Shown: piece after piece, positions 43,314-52,784 of the stretch
Layout of the letters: the number at the start of each line of letters is the position of its first letter
Position numbering within the stretch: the stretch's first letter is position 1
Assembly: GCA_963803845.1 (NCBI GenBank)
Contig: CAWDNZ010000005.1
Span: 1,178,001-1,242,000 of the forward strand
Origin: JABDIY01 sp963803845
Lineage (GTDB): Bacteria > Actinomycetota > Acidimicrobiia > Acidimicrobiales > SZUA-35
Length of the DNA stretch: 64,000 bases
Direction: 5' to 3'
Translations under genes and position numbers: made by a program
Notes under the pieces: generated by a model
What the model was told of the DNA's origin: nothing
The model's database searches: none
Seen by the model: the letters and a program-made list of their open reading frames with translations, nothing else

Positions 43314-44738
43314 TCAGATGCAGGGTCCACCAAACTCATACGACTCGAGCGTCGGGGAGGTGTAAGGACCATCGACGATCTTTAGACCCGAGGAGCCTTC
43401 ACCGGTGCTGAGGGGCTGGAGATCGAACGCCGAGGCATCGACGTCATAGATATAGCTCTCACGCACGATGATGTCATCGTAAGCACCATTGTAGGTCTGG
43501 TTGGGAGCAAGACCCTGGAAATCGAACTCGTCGACTTCCTGGGAGGCTGCGACCATGCCAGCACGAGTCAGATCGCCATTGGCGATGGCCTGACGGATAA
43601 TTGTCTCGACGATGATGCCTTCCTGCCAGCCAGCAACGAAGCTGTCGGAAAGTGGATCATTGGGGCGACGGGCTTCCATCTCGGCGACCATGGTGGCCAT
43701 GCCAGCACTGCCACCCTCACGGAAGGGAACCCCGTAACCGGACTGCCAGTAGTACTGATCAAACAGCGGGGCGAGGTCGGTCGGGAGCAGTGCGGGATAG
43801 CTGAAGGACGGGTTGTTGCCCGACCAGTCAGCGGTGAGTCCCTGCGACACAGCGCCACCGAAGACGTCGGCCAATTCACCCGGGGTCAGGGTGTTCCAGA
43901 CCATCGTGGCGCCGGAGCCAACCAGCTGGGAGATTACTGCCGTGCGGTCGTCGCCGGCTACTTCACCCTTGCCGTTGTAGACAATCTCGATGCCCAGTGC
44001 TTCGGCAGCGATTTCGGCACCAACGTGGCCGTCTTCACCATACTCACCCGGGCGGGAGATGATGGCCAGCTTGGCTTCCTTGCCGTCGGCTTCCACTTTG
44101 TCCTTGAGCCACTCGATACCGTTAATCGACTCGGCGCAGTATGTGATGTTCTTTTCAAGGATGTTGCTGTAGGCGGGGTCGGGCCAAAGCGAAGCCCAGC
44201 TCAGCGGGATTACAAGCATGTTGTCATCGATGGCATCCTCGAAGATGGAGTTGGTGATCGGAGAACCGGTGTTCTCTGAAATCATCAATACACCCTCTTC
44301 GGACTCTTGAGCCAGCTCTTGGTAGTTGGCGATGCCCTTGTCGGTGGCGTAGCCACTGTCAAGCTTGACAACCTCCACGGTGTAGCCCTCGATGCCACCG
44401 GCCTCGTTTACCATCTCCCAGTAGACCTCCTGCGCTGCAACGATTTCGTTCACTAGTGCGCTGAACGGACCTGAAAGGTCGCCGTTGACGCCAACCCGGA
44501 TAACGGTGCCGTCTACACCAAAGTCGGTCAGAACCTCACCGGGTGTACCTCCATCGTCGGCCGCAGTGTCATCGGCGGCGTCGTCAGCCGCCGTGTCATC
44601 GGCGGCGTCGTCGGTAGCGGTGCCATCGGCGGTGTCATCGGTAGCAGTGTCATCGGCGGCTGTCTCATCAGAGCCTCCGCAGGCCGCTGCGACCAATCCA
44701 AGTGCCATTAGCATGGCAAGTAGTTTCTTGTAGTTCAT
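43314..44738 (-). CDS. livK: Branched-chain-type ABC transporter substrate-binding lipoprotein
   Basis: 474 residues from ATG 44738 (GGAGGAG upstream). Lipobox AAAC (Cys20) is followed by about 45 residues of D, T, A repeats, then a LivK-type periplasmic-binding fold: IRVGVNGDLSGPFSALVNEI, YWEMVNEAGGIEGYTVEVV, RPGEYGEDGHVGAE and DWSGNNPSFSYPAL. Lies between livM and livF. The ligand could be an amino acid or, given the acyl-CoA ligase in the operon, a hydrophobic acid. Confidence 0.92.
   Translation of the reverse strand: MNYKKLLAMLMALGLVAAACGGSDETAADDTATDDTADGTATDDAADDTAADDAADDTAADDGGTPGEVLTDFGVDGTVIRVGVNGDLSGPFSALVNEIVAAQEVYWEMVNEAGGIEGYTVEVVKLDSGYATDKGIANYQELAQESEEGVLMISENTGSPITNSIFEDAIDDNMLVIPLSWASLWPDPAYSNILEKNITYCAESINGIEWLKDKVEADGKEAKLAIISRPGEYGEDGHVGAEIAAEALGIEIVYNGKGEVAGDDRTAVISQLVGSGATMVWNTLTPGELADVFGGAVSQGLTADWSGNNPSFSYPALLPTDLAPLFDQYYWQSGYGVPFREGGSAGMATMVAEMEARRPNDPLSDSFVAGWQEGIIVETIIRQAIANGDLTRAGMVAASQEVDEFDFQGLAPNQTYNGAYDDIIVRESYIYDVDASAFDLQPLSTGEGSSGLKIVDGPYTSPTLESYEFGGPCI
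44549..44672 (-). repeat. Asp/Thr/Ala-coding repeat tract in livK
   Basis: Degenerate repeats of GTCATCGGCGGC/GTCGTC-type units (plus-strand view) encode DDTAADDAADD-like sequence just after the lipobox. Similar in design to the aapJ linker. Confidence 0.75.
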
Positions 44739-44822
44739 TAGTGGTTCTCTCCTCCCCGTTTTGTGTGTCACGTGAGCCGTTCGGGGACTCGACTCGCGAT
44801 TCTCTAAGGTGTAGCGCATCTC

Positions 44823-46139
44823 CTAGTACGAGAAGGGCCAACCCTTCCAATAGTTGCGGAACTTCATCCAAATGCCAAAGAGTCCTAGGGGCTCAAAAAT
44901 AAGGAAGGCAACTATCAATACGCCATAGATCACCAGGTTCCACAGGAACGTGCTCATGGGCCAGCCCGGTGCAGTCGTGCCGATCGAGATAGGGCCGAAG
45001 TCCCCAGCTCGACCCGAGGTGAGCATGAAGTTGGCTACGGCGCTAACGGGCCCGGATTCATCCAATTGGGACTCGAACCACTTCGTAAGTCGTTCCACGA
45101 CGTCGGGTAGAAGTTCAACGAAGACCGTACCCAACAGGGTGCCGGCAATGGTTCCAGCACCGCCAATCAGAAGGATGGCGATGAAGTCAACCGACAGAAG
45201 CAGACCGAAGTCCACCGGTGACACCCGCCCGGTATAGGAAGCGAAGAGCGCTCCGCCGAGGCCGGCGTAGAACGAGCTGATGGCGAAACCAAGCCGCTTG
45301 TACTCGAATTCCGGCACGCCCATGACCTCGGCTGCGACATCGCGGTCCCGGATTGCCTGGAGGGCCCGACCGGTCCGGCTCCTCACGAGGTTCTTCGCCA
45401 ATATGGTCACGAGGACCACGATGGCGAAGATGAAGAAAAACTGCTTCTGTTCTTCACTGAGGTGGATGAGGCCGAACCACTTACCGTCATCACTCATCGC
45501 AATCAGTGGCGACTCTTCCTTCCAGAAGCGTATGTCGAGAGTGGGCCAGCGGCGACCTGATTCATAGTCGCCTGCCCATTCGGGGAGCATTCGGCCGATG
45601 TGGAGCCCAATGAAGACCAGGCCAACGGTGACGATGGCGAGATAAAGGCCTCGCACTTTGACCGCAGCAGGAGAGACGAGCACACCCACTAGGGCAGCAA
45701 CGAGGCCCGACGCCGGCAGCCAGATCCAAATGGGCAGCCCGAGCCCGCATTCACCCTGGGACGCCAGAAGGCCCATGTTGTCGTGGAACGGTACGCACGC
45801 CTTCCATGACTCTTCTTTTCCGACATTTCCACCCAGCATCACAGCGGTGTAGGCGCCGGCACCCATGAAGAAGGCATGACCCAGCGAAACCTGTCCGGTG
45901 ACACCTACCAGAATGTTGATGCCGAGGGCCGCCACTGCGAAGCACAGCATGATCGTGACCGGAGTAAGCCAGGTGTTGCCAAAAAGGTAACGCGGGATAG
46001 CCCCGAAGACCGGAGCGCCAAGCGCCATCAGGGTGACGGAAAGGAAGAAGAGGCCAAGGGCCACACGCTGGAAGACCGTGGGAAGGATGGCGGCGTCCTG
46101 TTCATAGGACGTACGGAGGAGGGGACGACCGAGGGCCAT
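44823..46139 (-). CDS. livM: Branched-chain-type ABC transporter permease LivM
   Basis: 438 residues, polytopic: GINILVGVTGQVSLGHAFFM (LivM signature), YLAIVTVGLVFIGLHIGRM, RDRDVAAEVMGVPEFEYKRL, and IGGAGTIAGTLLGTVFVELL. About 75 residues lie between the middle helices (EWAGDYESGRRWPTLDIRFW...), a loop larger than in short LivM. One base separates it from livH. Confidence 0.93.
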   Translation of the reverse strand: MALGRPLLRTSYEQDAAILPTVFQRVALGLFFLSVTLMALGAPVFGAIPRYLFGNTWLTPVTIMLCFAVAALGINILVGVTGQVSLGHAFFMGAGAYTAVMLGGNVGKEESWKACVPFHDNMGLLASQGECGLGLPIWIWLPASGLVAALVGVLVSPAAVKVRGLYLAIVTVGLVFIGLHIGRMLPEWAGDYESGRRWPTLDIRFWKEESPLIAMSDDGKWFGLIHLSEEQKQFFFIFAIVVLVTILAKNLVRSRTGRALQAIRDRDVAAEVMGVPEFEYKRLGFAISSFYAGLGGALFASYTGRVSPVDFGLLLSVDFIAILLIGGAGTIAGTLLGTVFVELLPDVVERLTKWFESQLDESGPVSAVANFMLTSGRAGDFGPISIGTTAPGWPMSTFLWNLVIYGVLIVAFLIFEPLGLFGIWMKFRNYWKGWPFSY

Positions 46140-46140
46140 A

Positions 46141-47103
46141 TCAGACCCTCCGAATTTCGGCCGTGCCGAACAGGCCGTAGGGTTTCACCAGCAGCACGGC
46201 CAACATCGCCAGATACGGCACGATTGTGGAGTAACCCGGACCGAGGATGCTGGTCCACTGCGACAGGTACTGGCCCGCAAAGATTTCGAGCGTGGCGATG
46301 ATGAGCCCGCCGACGATGGCACCGACGACCGAATCGAGACCGCCGAGGATGACAACGGGAAGCACTCGGAATACCCAGATGGGGTGGAGCTCCAGGCTCA
46401 CCACGCCGGCCGGCGGCCACGGCGCCATAGCAAAGAAGATCGCCGCCAAGACTGCGAGGGCCGCACCCAGCGCCCAGGCGATCGAGAAGACGCGGCCCAC
46501 ATTGATGCCCTGGGCCATTGCCGCCTCCTGGTCGAACGCCACGGCCCGCATAGCAACACCAAGCTTGGATCGATAGAAGATAAATACGACGACGAAGGCG
46601 ATTGATGCGGCGACAACTGCCGCCAAGTAGCTCTTGGGGATGATCGCTCCCCCAAAAGTCCAGCTTTCGTTACCCCACGGGACAGCTATCGAACGGCCTT
46701 TGATCGAGGCAGCGTCGAGGTTGAAGGGCCGAATAGCGATCTCGAGGCCCAAGGTCACCACGGCCATCGCAAACAACGGTTGACCGATCATCGGGCGAAT
46801 AGCGATGCGTTCGAGCACCATGCCCAATATTCCACCCAACACCAGTGCGATGAGCAGGTGGACTATCCAGAGAACGATACCGGGCGTGCCATCGGGGGCG
46901 AGTGGATTGTCGAAGGGGAGGAACGGGATACCGCCGTCAACGATCAGGATCGACATGAACAGAGCGCCCGCCATCGAGATGGCGCCGGCGGCGAAATTCA
47001 AAACCTGGGTGCCTTTGAAGATGAGCACGAAGCTCAACCCCAGCATTCCGTAGATCGAGCCTAGGGCAATTGCCTTGGCCAACGTTTGAATGAAGATGTC
47101 CAT
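46141..47103 (-). CDS. livH: Branched-chain-type ABC transporter permease LivH
   Basis: 320 residues, eight or so helices: YGMLGLSFVLIFKGTQVLNF, GAISMAGALFM, FDQEAAMAQGINVGRVFSIA (ATPase-contact loop) and VVILGGLDSVVGAIVGGLII. The ATG overlaps the acyl-CoA ligase stop (TGATG), so ligase and transporter are translationally coupled. Confidence 0.94.
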   Translation of the reverse strand: MDIFIQTLAKAIALGSIYGMLGLSFVLIFKGTQVLNFAAGAISMAGALFMSILIVDGGIPFLPFDNPLAPDGTPGIVLWIVHLLIALVLGGILGMVLERIAIRPMIGQPLFAMAVVTLGLEIAIRPFNLDAASIKGRSIAVPWGNESWTFGGAIIPKSYLAAVVAASIAFVVVFIFYRSKLGVAMRAVAFDQEAAMAQGINVGRVFSIAWALGAALAVLAAIFFAMAPWPPAGVVSLELHPIWVFRVLPVVILGGLDSVVGAIVGGLIIATLEIFAGQYLSQWTSILGPGYSTIVPYLAMLAVLLVKPYGLFGTAEIRRV

Positions 47104-48989
47104 CAGTACATCGACTCCACAAGCTCGGAGAACAGTTCTTCCATCGATGACCGCTTCAACTTCATGGTGGCGGTCATCTCGCCATCTTCGTGATCCAATT
47201 CCTTGGGTAGGAGCTGGAATTTCTTGATGCCTTCAACTCGAGCGAACTTTTCGTTCGTACGGTCCACTTCCTTCTGGATGAGCTCCAACACTTCGGGTTT
47301 CTCGCTGAGATCCCGGTAGGTGGTGTAGGGGATGTTCTTCTTGAGAGCCCAGTTGCCCACAGTGTCCAGTTCGATCCCGATCAGAGCGGTGAGATACTTG
47401 CGCCGGTCGCCGATCACCATCGCTTCGTTGATGAACGGACTCACCTTGAGCGTGTTCTCGATCTCGGACGGGCTTATGTTCTTGCCGCCTGCAGTGATGA
47501 TGATGTGCTTGATCCGATCGACGATTCGAACGTGGGTTCCGTCCACCCACTCGCCTACGTCTCCGGTCATCAGCCAACCGTCCTCAGTGAATGTTTCCGC
47601 CGTCTTTTCGGGTTTGCCCCAGTAACCCGCAAAAACGCCAGCGTGTTTCGTCTGAATCTCGCCGGTTGTCTCATCGATGCGGAGGCCATCCTTCATCTGG
47701 GGGTAGGGCTCGCCGACGGTGCCGACCTTGACTCGACCCTGGAAATTGGCGGTGGCGATGGCGGAGTTCTCCGTCATGCCGTAAAGCTCGTAGATGTCCA
47801 ACCCGATTCCCATGAAGAACTGAATGACCTCCGGAGCGATCGGGGCCGCACCGGTTCCGGCGTAGCGTACGCGCCGTAAGCCGAGCCGTTCCTTGAGTGC
47901 CCGGAAGACCAGGAAGTTGAAGAACACATACGCCACTCGAGTGGCAGGGGTCCAGTTTCCGTTGTTGGCCACACGGGTCTCGCCGATCCAGCCGGCAACC
48001 TTCAGCGCCCGATGGAGGATCAGCTTCTTGAACCTGCTGGAGTCCGAACCGCGGATGATAACGCCGGCATGCAATTTCTCCCAGATCCGAGGAACGGCGA
48101 AGAACAGCGTGGGCTGGACCTCACGCAGATTGGCAAACACCGCTTCAGGAGCTTCGGCAAAGTTGAGCACCACGCCGGCCGACACGAGCGACCACGTGGA
48201 AAAGACCCGCTCAGCCACATGACAAAGTGGGAGGTAGGTGACAGCCTGATCGTGAGGACCGGGCCGCTTGCCGTCCGGTGTTCGTTGCGGCGTGTTGACG
48301 ATCACATCGATCGCAAACTCCACGTTGGCGTTGGTGATCATGGCCCCTTTGGGGGGACCCGTTGTACCCGACGTATAGACCAGGGTCATGATGTCGTCGG
48401 CTTCGGCGGCGCGCATGCGCTCGTCTACCGCCGAACCATGGGCGGCCCGGTGTTGTTGACCAAGAGCGATGAAATCATCCCAGTAGATCAACCGGTCATC
48501 GGTGTATCCGGCATTCCCGCGAACACCGCGGGGTTCCACGTAGATGATTTTCTCGACGCTCGGGAATCGGTCACGCGGCAGATCGAGCACCTTGTCGATC
48601 TGCTCTTGGTCTTCGGCAAAGTGGATCTTGGAGCCGCAATCGTTGAGCGTGTATTCGACCTCGGCGTGGGGGTTGGTGGGGTACAGCCCCACCGTGACGC
48701 CCCTATTGGCAACCGTGGCAAGATCGAGAATGATCCACTCCAAGCGATCCTCGGAATGAATGCTCATCCGATCGCCGACCTCCAGACCGAGGACTTGAAG
48801 GGCATGAGCCGCATCGAGAACCGTGTCCCAGACCTGAGCCCACGTGAACTCATGCCAGATGCCGAAGTCCTTCTCGCGCATGGCGAGCTGTTCAGGAGCT
48901 TTCACCGCCCACTCTCGGGCGCGAGAGGCCACAGTGGAGTATCCAGCGCTGGAACCCGCTGTAGTGTTCGCAGTCTCGAGGACCGTCAT
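47103..48989 (-). CDS. Long-chain-type acyl-CoA synthetase (AMP-forming)
   Basis: 628 residues. Motifs: TLVYTSGTTGPPKGAMITN (P-loop), YLPLCHVAERVF, YGMTENSAIAT, WLMTGDVGEWVDGTHVRIVD and DRIKHIIITAGGKNISPSEI. This is the FACS type with TAGGKN, usually acting on fatty or aromatic acids. Ribosome site GAAGGAGAG precedes the ATG. As first gene of the liv operon it probably traps the imported acid as a CoA ester (inference). Confidence 0.92.
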   Translation of the reverse strand: MTVLETANTTAGSSAGYSTVASRAREWAVKAPEQLAMREKDFGIWHEFTWAQVWDTVLDAAHALQVLGLEVGDRMSIHSEDRLEWIILDLATVANRGVTVGLYPTNPHAEVEYTLNDCGSKIHFAEDQEQIDKVLDLPRDRFPSVEKIIYVEPRGVRGNAGYTDDRLIYWDDFIALGQQHRAAHGSAVDERMRAAEADDIMTLVYTSGTTGPPKGAMITNANVEFAIDVIVNTPQRTPDGKRPGPHDQAVTYLPLCHVAERVFSTWSLVSAGVVLNFAEAPEAVFANLREVQPTLFFAVPRIWEKLHAGVIIRGSDSSRFKKLILHRALKVAGWIGETRVANNGNWTPATRVAYVFFNFLVFRALKERLGLRRVRYAGTGAAPIAPEVIQFFMGIGLDIYELYGMTENSAIATANFQGRVKVGTVGEPYPQMKDGLRIDETTGEIQTKHAGVFAGYWGKPEKTAETFTEDGWLMTGDVGEWVDGTHVRIVDRIKHIIITAGGKNISPSEIENTLKVSPFINEAMVIGDRRKYLTALIGIELDTVGNWALKKNIPYTTYRDLSEKPEVLELIQKEVDRTNEKFARVEGIKKFQLLPKELDHEDGEMTATMKLKRSSMEELFSELVESMY

Positions 48990-49009
48990 ATCTCTCCTTC
49001 TCGGCCAAC

Positions 49010-49024
49010 GATCAACCGGTGATC
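49010..49024. promoter_or_regulatory. Palindrome over the probable start region of the ligase-liv operon
   Basis: GATCA-ACCGG-TGATC, 21 bases before the ligase start. On the minus strand TTGCGA, 17 bases, TAATGA may be the promoter just upstream, so the palindrome would overlap the transcription start, a place for a TetR-type repressor. Confidence 0.4.
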
Positions 49025-49059
49025 ATTAGGGCGTCAGTGACTCTATCGCAATTCTCATG

Positions 49060-49079
49060 GGTGTGTCGCGGGACACACC
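49060..49079. other. 8-bp hairpin in the gap before the ligase operon
   Basis: GGTGTGTC-GCGG-GACACACC, perfect arms, no T-tract. It lies in the 185-base gap between the hydroxyacid dehydrogenase gene and the ligase gene and may end the upstream transcript or be a regulator site. Confidence 0.4.
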
Positions 49080-49174
49080 GGCCCAAAGAACATATTCAGC
49101 CGAGGGCGGAAGTGCAAAACCACAGTGCAAAACGGCACGGCAGACCCACCCTGGCAGAGCCGGTTTGTAATGAA

Positions 49175-50098
49175 CTAGTAACCAGCCACCGGGTCCACCA
49201 CGCCTGCCACGGGCTGGCCGGCAATCCAGCGCTCGACGTTCTCTTGGATGTGAGCCGCCAGCAGTGGAATTCCCATCTCCGGGGTGTTGGCGATATGCGG
49301 GGTGATCACCACGTTCGGAAATTCCCACAACCAATGACCCTCTGGTAAAGGTTCAGGGTCGGTCACATCCAGAGCGGCGCCCCCAATCAATCCCTCGACC
49401 AAGGCTCGATGGAGTGCCTCGTGATCGACCACGCCACCTCTGGCCACATTCACCAGCCAGGCATGCGACGCCATCGCGTCGAAGATGGCTGTGCCGATAC
49501 TCCCCTTCGTCTCGTCGGTCAGCGCCTGGGCAAGGATGACGGCGTCGGCGCCCGCCACGGCGTCGACCGCCAGGTCCGGTTGCACGGTGCGGACGGCTCC
49601 GGGCATTGGGCTGGCGGAACGGCGAACCACCGTGACAGCACAGTTCCACCCTTGAAGAAGACGGATGATCTCGGTGGTGATCCCGCCACCGCCAAAGACG
49701 GTGAGCGATCCGTCCACGAGCATTCGCCCATGGGGCTCAGCCCAACGTCGCTCGTTGGCATAACCAACGATATGGCGAAGTCCGGCAGTGGCCAGAGCGA
49801 TGGCGTGTTCGGCGACCGGTCGGGCATACACACCACGAGCGCAGGTCCATAACAAATCGGTTCGCTCGCGGATCAGTGATATGTATGGCTCGATCCCGGC
49901 AAACGGCAGAGCCACCCATTCTACAGACGTCGCATTTGCGAGAACGGGACCGAGATCCTGGGGGCGGTGAAAGTCAGCCCACACCAGGCCCAGGGCGTCT
50001 TGGGGGTCAACGAGCTCTCCGCCCCCGGCCAGCACCGCCTCGCGAAGCGACTCGTGCCTTCCGCTCGAAGGGGCGACAGCGATCTTGTTCCGATGCAC
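49175..50098 (-). CDS. D-isomer-specific 2-hydroxyacid dehydrogenase
   Basis: NAD(P)-dependent interconversion of 2-oxo and D-2-hydroxy acids. 307 residues; Rossmann loop FGGGGITTEI, NVARGGVVDHEAL with catalytic Arg, DVTDPEPLPEGH with Glu and VVITPHIANTPE with His. Start GTG 50098, nine bases after the gamma-synthase/lyase gene. Its neighbour releases 2-oxobutyrate if it works as a lyase, a plausible substrate. Confidence 0.9.
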   Translation of the reverse strand: MHRNKIAVAPSSGRHESLREAVLAGGGELVDPQDALGLVWADFHRPQDLGPVLANATSVEWVALPFAGIEPYISLIRERTDLLWTCARGVYARPVAEHAIALATAGLRHIVGYANERRWAEPHGRMLVDGSLTVFGGGGITTEIIRLLQGWNCAVTVVRRSASPMPGAVRTVQPDLAVDAVAGADAVILAQALTDETKGSIGTAIFDAMASHAWLVNVARGGVVDHEALHRALVEGLIGGAALDVTDPEPLPEGHWLWEFPNVVITPHIANTPEMGIPLLAAHIQENVERWIAGQPVAGVVDPVAGY

Positions 50099-50107
50099 TG
50101 CCTGATT

Positions 50108-51274
50108 CTACGAGTCGAGAGCCTGCCCGAGGTCCTCCATGAGGTCGTCGACGTCCTCGATGCCCACGCTGAGTCGAACCAAGTCATCCGGCACTTCCAA
50201 CGGGGATCCGGCGGTAGACGCATGGGTCATGACGCCCGGATGCTCAATCAGGCTCTCCACCGCACCGAGTGACTCCGCCAAGGTGAAGAGGCGCGTAGAT
50301 TCGATGATCCTCATGGCGGCATCTCGGCCCCCGGCGGCCCGAAAGGAAATCATTCCGCCGAAGCCGTTCATCTGGCGAGCGGCGACTTCATGACCTGGGT
50401 GAGAAGGGAGGCCCGGATAGAAGACCGTCCCAACCGCCGGATGGTTGACCAGCAGTTCGACAATGCTGGCTGCGTTGCTGTTATGCCGATCCATCCGCAC
50501 CGCTAACGTCTTGACCCCCCGAAGCGTGAGGTAGCAGTCCCAAGGTCCAGGGACCGCTCCGACCGAGTTCTGGATAAAACGAAGATGAGAATCAAGCTCG
50601 GGCTGGTTGGTAGCAACAAAACCACCGACTACGTCGCTATGGCCGCCGATGTACTTGGTGGTGGAATGCACTACTGCGTCTGCACCCCACTGAAGGGGTT
50701 GTTGCAGATACGGCGTTGCGAAAGTGTTGTCGGCGATCAGCATTGCATCGTTGGAATGCACCACCGCCGCCAGAGCCTGGAGGTCCACGATGTTGAGCAG
50801 CGGATTGGTTGGCGTCTCCGCCCAGACCATCCGGGTGTTGACCGGCCAATTTGCTGCTAGCTCCGACGGCGCACCCAGATCGTGTGAGGAAAAAGTGATC
50901 CCCACCTTCGTGAAGATCTTAGAGATCAACCGAAACGTGCCGCCGTAGGCATCGTTCCCGATGACGATGTGATCACCAGGTTCGAGCAGGCGCAAGATTG
51001 CGTCCTCGGCCGCCATTCCCGAGGCGAAAGCAACACCAAACGCCGCCCCTTCCAACGAGGCCAGCGCCGTTTCGAGTGCAGTTCGGGTGGGGTTCCCCGT
51101 TCGGGCATATTCGTAGCCGGAGTGTTTCCCCACGGACTCCTGGGCGAACGTGGAGGTCTGAAACACCGGCACGGTGACGGCCCCGGTAATGGCCTCGGGA
51201 TCTTGCCCTACATGGATTGCTCGGGTGGCAAACCCGAAGCCGGCGTCGGCGGAGTTCTGAGATGTGTCTGACAA
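50108..51274 (-). CDS. Cystathionine gamma-synthase / gamma-lyase family enzyme
   Basis: PLP enzyme of methionine/cysteine metabolism, 388 residues: TRAIHVGQDPEAITGAVTVP, YEYARTGNPTRTALE, FASGMAAEDAIL, ETPTNPLLNIVD, ADNTFATPY and HSTTKYIGGHSDVVGG (PLP Lys). Synthase and lyase are hard to tell apart; pairing with cystathionine beta-synthase favours lyase. Start is TTG 51274 with AAGGA nine bases upstream. Confidence 0.92.
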   Translation of the reverse strand: MSDTSQNSADAGFGFATRAIHVGQDPEAITGAVTVPVFQTSTFAQESVGKHSGYEYARTGNPTRTALETALASLEGAAFGVAFASGMAAEDAILRLLEPGDHIVIGNDAYGGTFRLISKIFTKVGITFSSHDLGAPSELAANWPVNTRMVWAETPTNPLLNIVDLQALAAVVHSNDAMLIADNTFATPYLQQPLQWGADAVVHSTTKYIGGHSDVVGGFVATNQPELDSHLRFIQNSVGAVPGPWDCYLTLRGVKTLAVRMDRHNSNAASIVELLVNHPAVGTVFYPGLPSHPGHEVAARQMNGFGGMISFRAAGGRDAAMRIIESTRLFTLAESLGAVESLIEHPGVMTHASTAGSPLEVPDDLVRLSVGIEDVDDLMEDLGQALDS

Positions 51275-51290
51275 CGGAGTGATTCCTTAT

Positions 51291-52676
51291 TTAGAGAGAC
51301 TTGCTGGAGAGGAACGTGAGGAGATCGGCCCGTGCCAGCACGGTGGAAGGACGTCCCCCGTCCAGAACCAGCGCCGCGCTTGCCGAATCAAGCAGGCCCA
51401 CAGCCCGCTCAACCGGTTCGCCAATTCCCAAGGTTGGCAGGCGAGCACTCATCACTTCTGAAACGGAGCGATCAAGTACGTCGGTAGCACCGAACGCCGC
51501 GTCCATTATCCGAAGTTCATCGATGGAACCAAAAACCTCGGCATTGGCCAAGGGCATCTCGCCTTGGGCCACCGGCAATTGGGAGACGCTGTGTTTGTGC
51601 ATCAAGAGAACAGCATCACGGAGCGTGTCATCCGGCTGCACGTACACCAGGCTGGGACGAGCGCCCTTCTCTCGTGTGGCGATGACATCGGCCACCGTGG
51701 GGCCCTTCGAGGACAGGAAACCGAACCGAGCCATCCACTCGTCGTTGAAGATGCTGGTGAGGTAGCCGCGCCCAGAGTCTGGAGTGAGGACCACGACCAT
51801 GTGATCGGCGGTGAGCTCGCTTGCGACCGTGAGAGCCGCAGCTACTGCGGTGCCACAGGATCCCCCGATGAGTAGGCCCTCTTCCTGAGAAACCTTGCGG
51901 GCGGTGAGGAACGAGTCGGCGTCAGACACGGCGATCACCCGATCCACGAGCGACGGGTCATAGGTCACCGGCCAGAAATCCTCGCCCACCCCCTCCACCA
52001 GGTAGGGCCGTCCCGAACCGCCGGAGTACACCGAACCCTCCGGGTCAGCAGCGATGATCTGAACCTCAGGGTTCTGTTCCTTCAGATAGCGGGCTACACC
52101 GGTCAAGGTGCCGCCCGTACCGGCACCCGCAACGAAGTGAGTGACTCGACCGTCGGTTTGGTCCCAGATCTCGGGCCCGGTGGAAAGGTAGTGAGCCTGG
52201 GGGTTGAGGGGGTTGGAGTACTGGTTGGGGGCGAAGGCGTCTGGTCGTTCTTTCCCCAGACGCGCCGCCGTGCTGTAGTACGACGCCGGATCCTCGGGGG
52301 CAACCGCCACCGGGCACACCACAACCTCTGCGCCATAGGCCCGGAGCAGGTCTACCTTTTCCGGCCCCACCTTGTCCGTGACGACAAAGATGCACTTGTA
52401 CCCTCGCTGTGCCGCCACGATGGCGAGGCCGACTCCGGTGTTGCCACTGGTTGGCTCGATAATGGTGCCGCCCGGTTGGAGCGCACCGGACCGTTCGCCC
52501 TCCTCGATCATGGCGAGAGCAATTCGATCCTTCACACTTCCCCCGGGGTTGAAGACCTCGTACTTCACAAGTACGGGGCATTCCAAGTCGGCGCCGACGC
52601 GCCGCAGTCGGACCAGGGGCGTGTTCCCGATCAAGTCGAGAACAGAATCGGTGACTTTGGGGGGAAGCTCGGCCAT
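51291..52676 (-). CDS. cbs: Cystathionine beta-synthase with C-terminal CBS pair
   Basis: Condenses serine (or O-acetylserine) and homocysteine. Residues 1-325 are the PLP fold-type II domain: DLIGNTPLVRLRRVG, NPGGSVKDRIALAMIEEGE with the PLP Lys, EPTSGNTGVGLAIVAAQRG and GAGTGGTLTGVARYLKEQN. Residues 340-461 form two CBS domains as in eukaryotic CBS, suggesting ligand control. No haem-binding N-terminus. 16 bases before the gamma-lyase gene. Confidence 0.94.
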   Translation of the reverse strand: MAELPPKVTDSVLDLIGNTPLVRLRRVGADLECPVLVKYEVFNPGGSVKDRIALAMIEEGERSGALQPGGTIIEPTSGNTGVGLAIVAAQRGYKCIFVVTDKVGPEKVDLLRAYGAEVVVCPVAVAPEDPASYYSTAARLGKERPDAFAPNQYSNPLNPQAHYLSTGPEIWDQTDGRVTHFVAGAGTGGTLTGVARYLKEQNPEVQIIAADPEGSVYSGGSGRPYLVEGVGEDFWPVTYDPSLVDRVIAVSDADSFLTARKVSQEEGLLIGGSCGTAVAAALTVASELTADHMVVVLTPDSGRGYLTSIFNDEWMARFGFLSSKGPTVADVIATREKGARPSLVYVQPDDTLRDAVLLMHKHSVSQLPVAQGEMPLANAEVFGSIDELRIMDAAFGATDVLDRSVSEVMSARLPTLGIGEPVERAVGLLDSASAALVLDGGRPSTVLARADLLTFLSSKSL

Positions 52677-52784
52677 TTTCTCGAAAACACCTATCGCTCG
52701 GGTAGTTCTTCTGCACTTCGAGCCTAACGGTCAACTCACCCGCCGAGCGGACCTCAGACTGCTCGAGCTGTGAGCTGAGGACAG

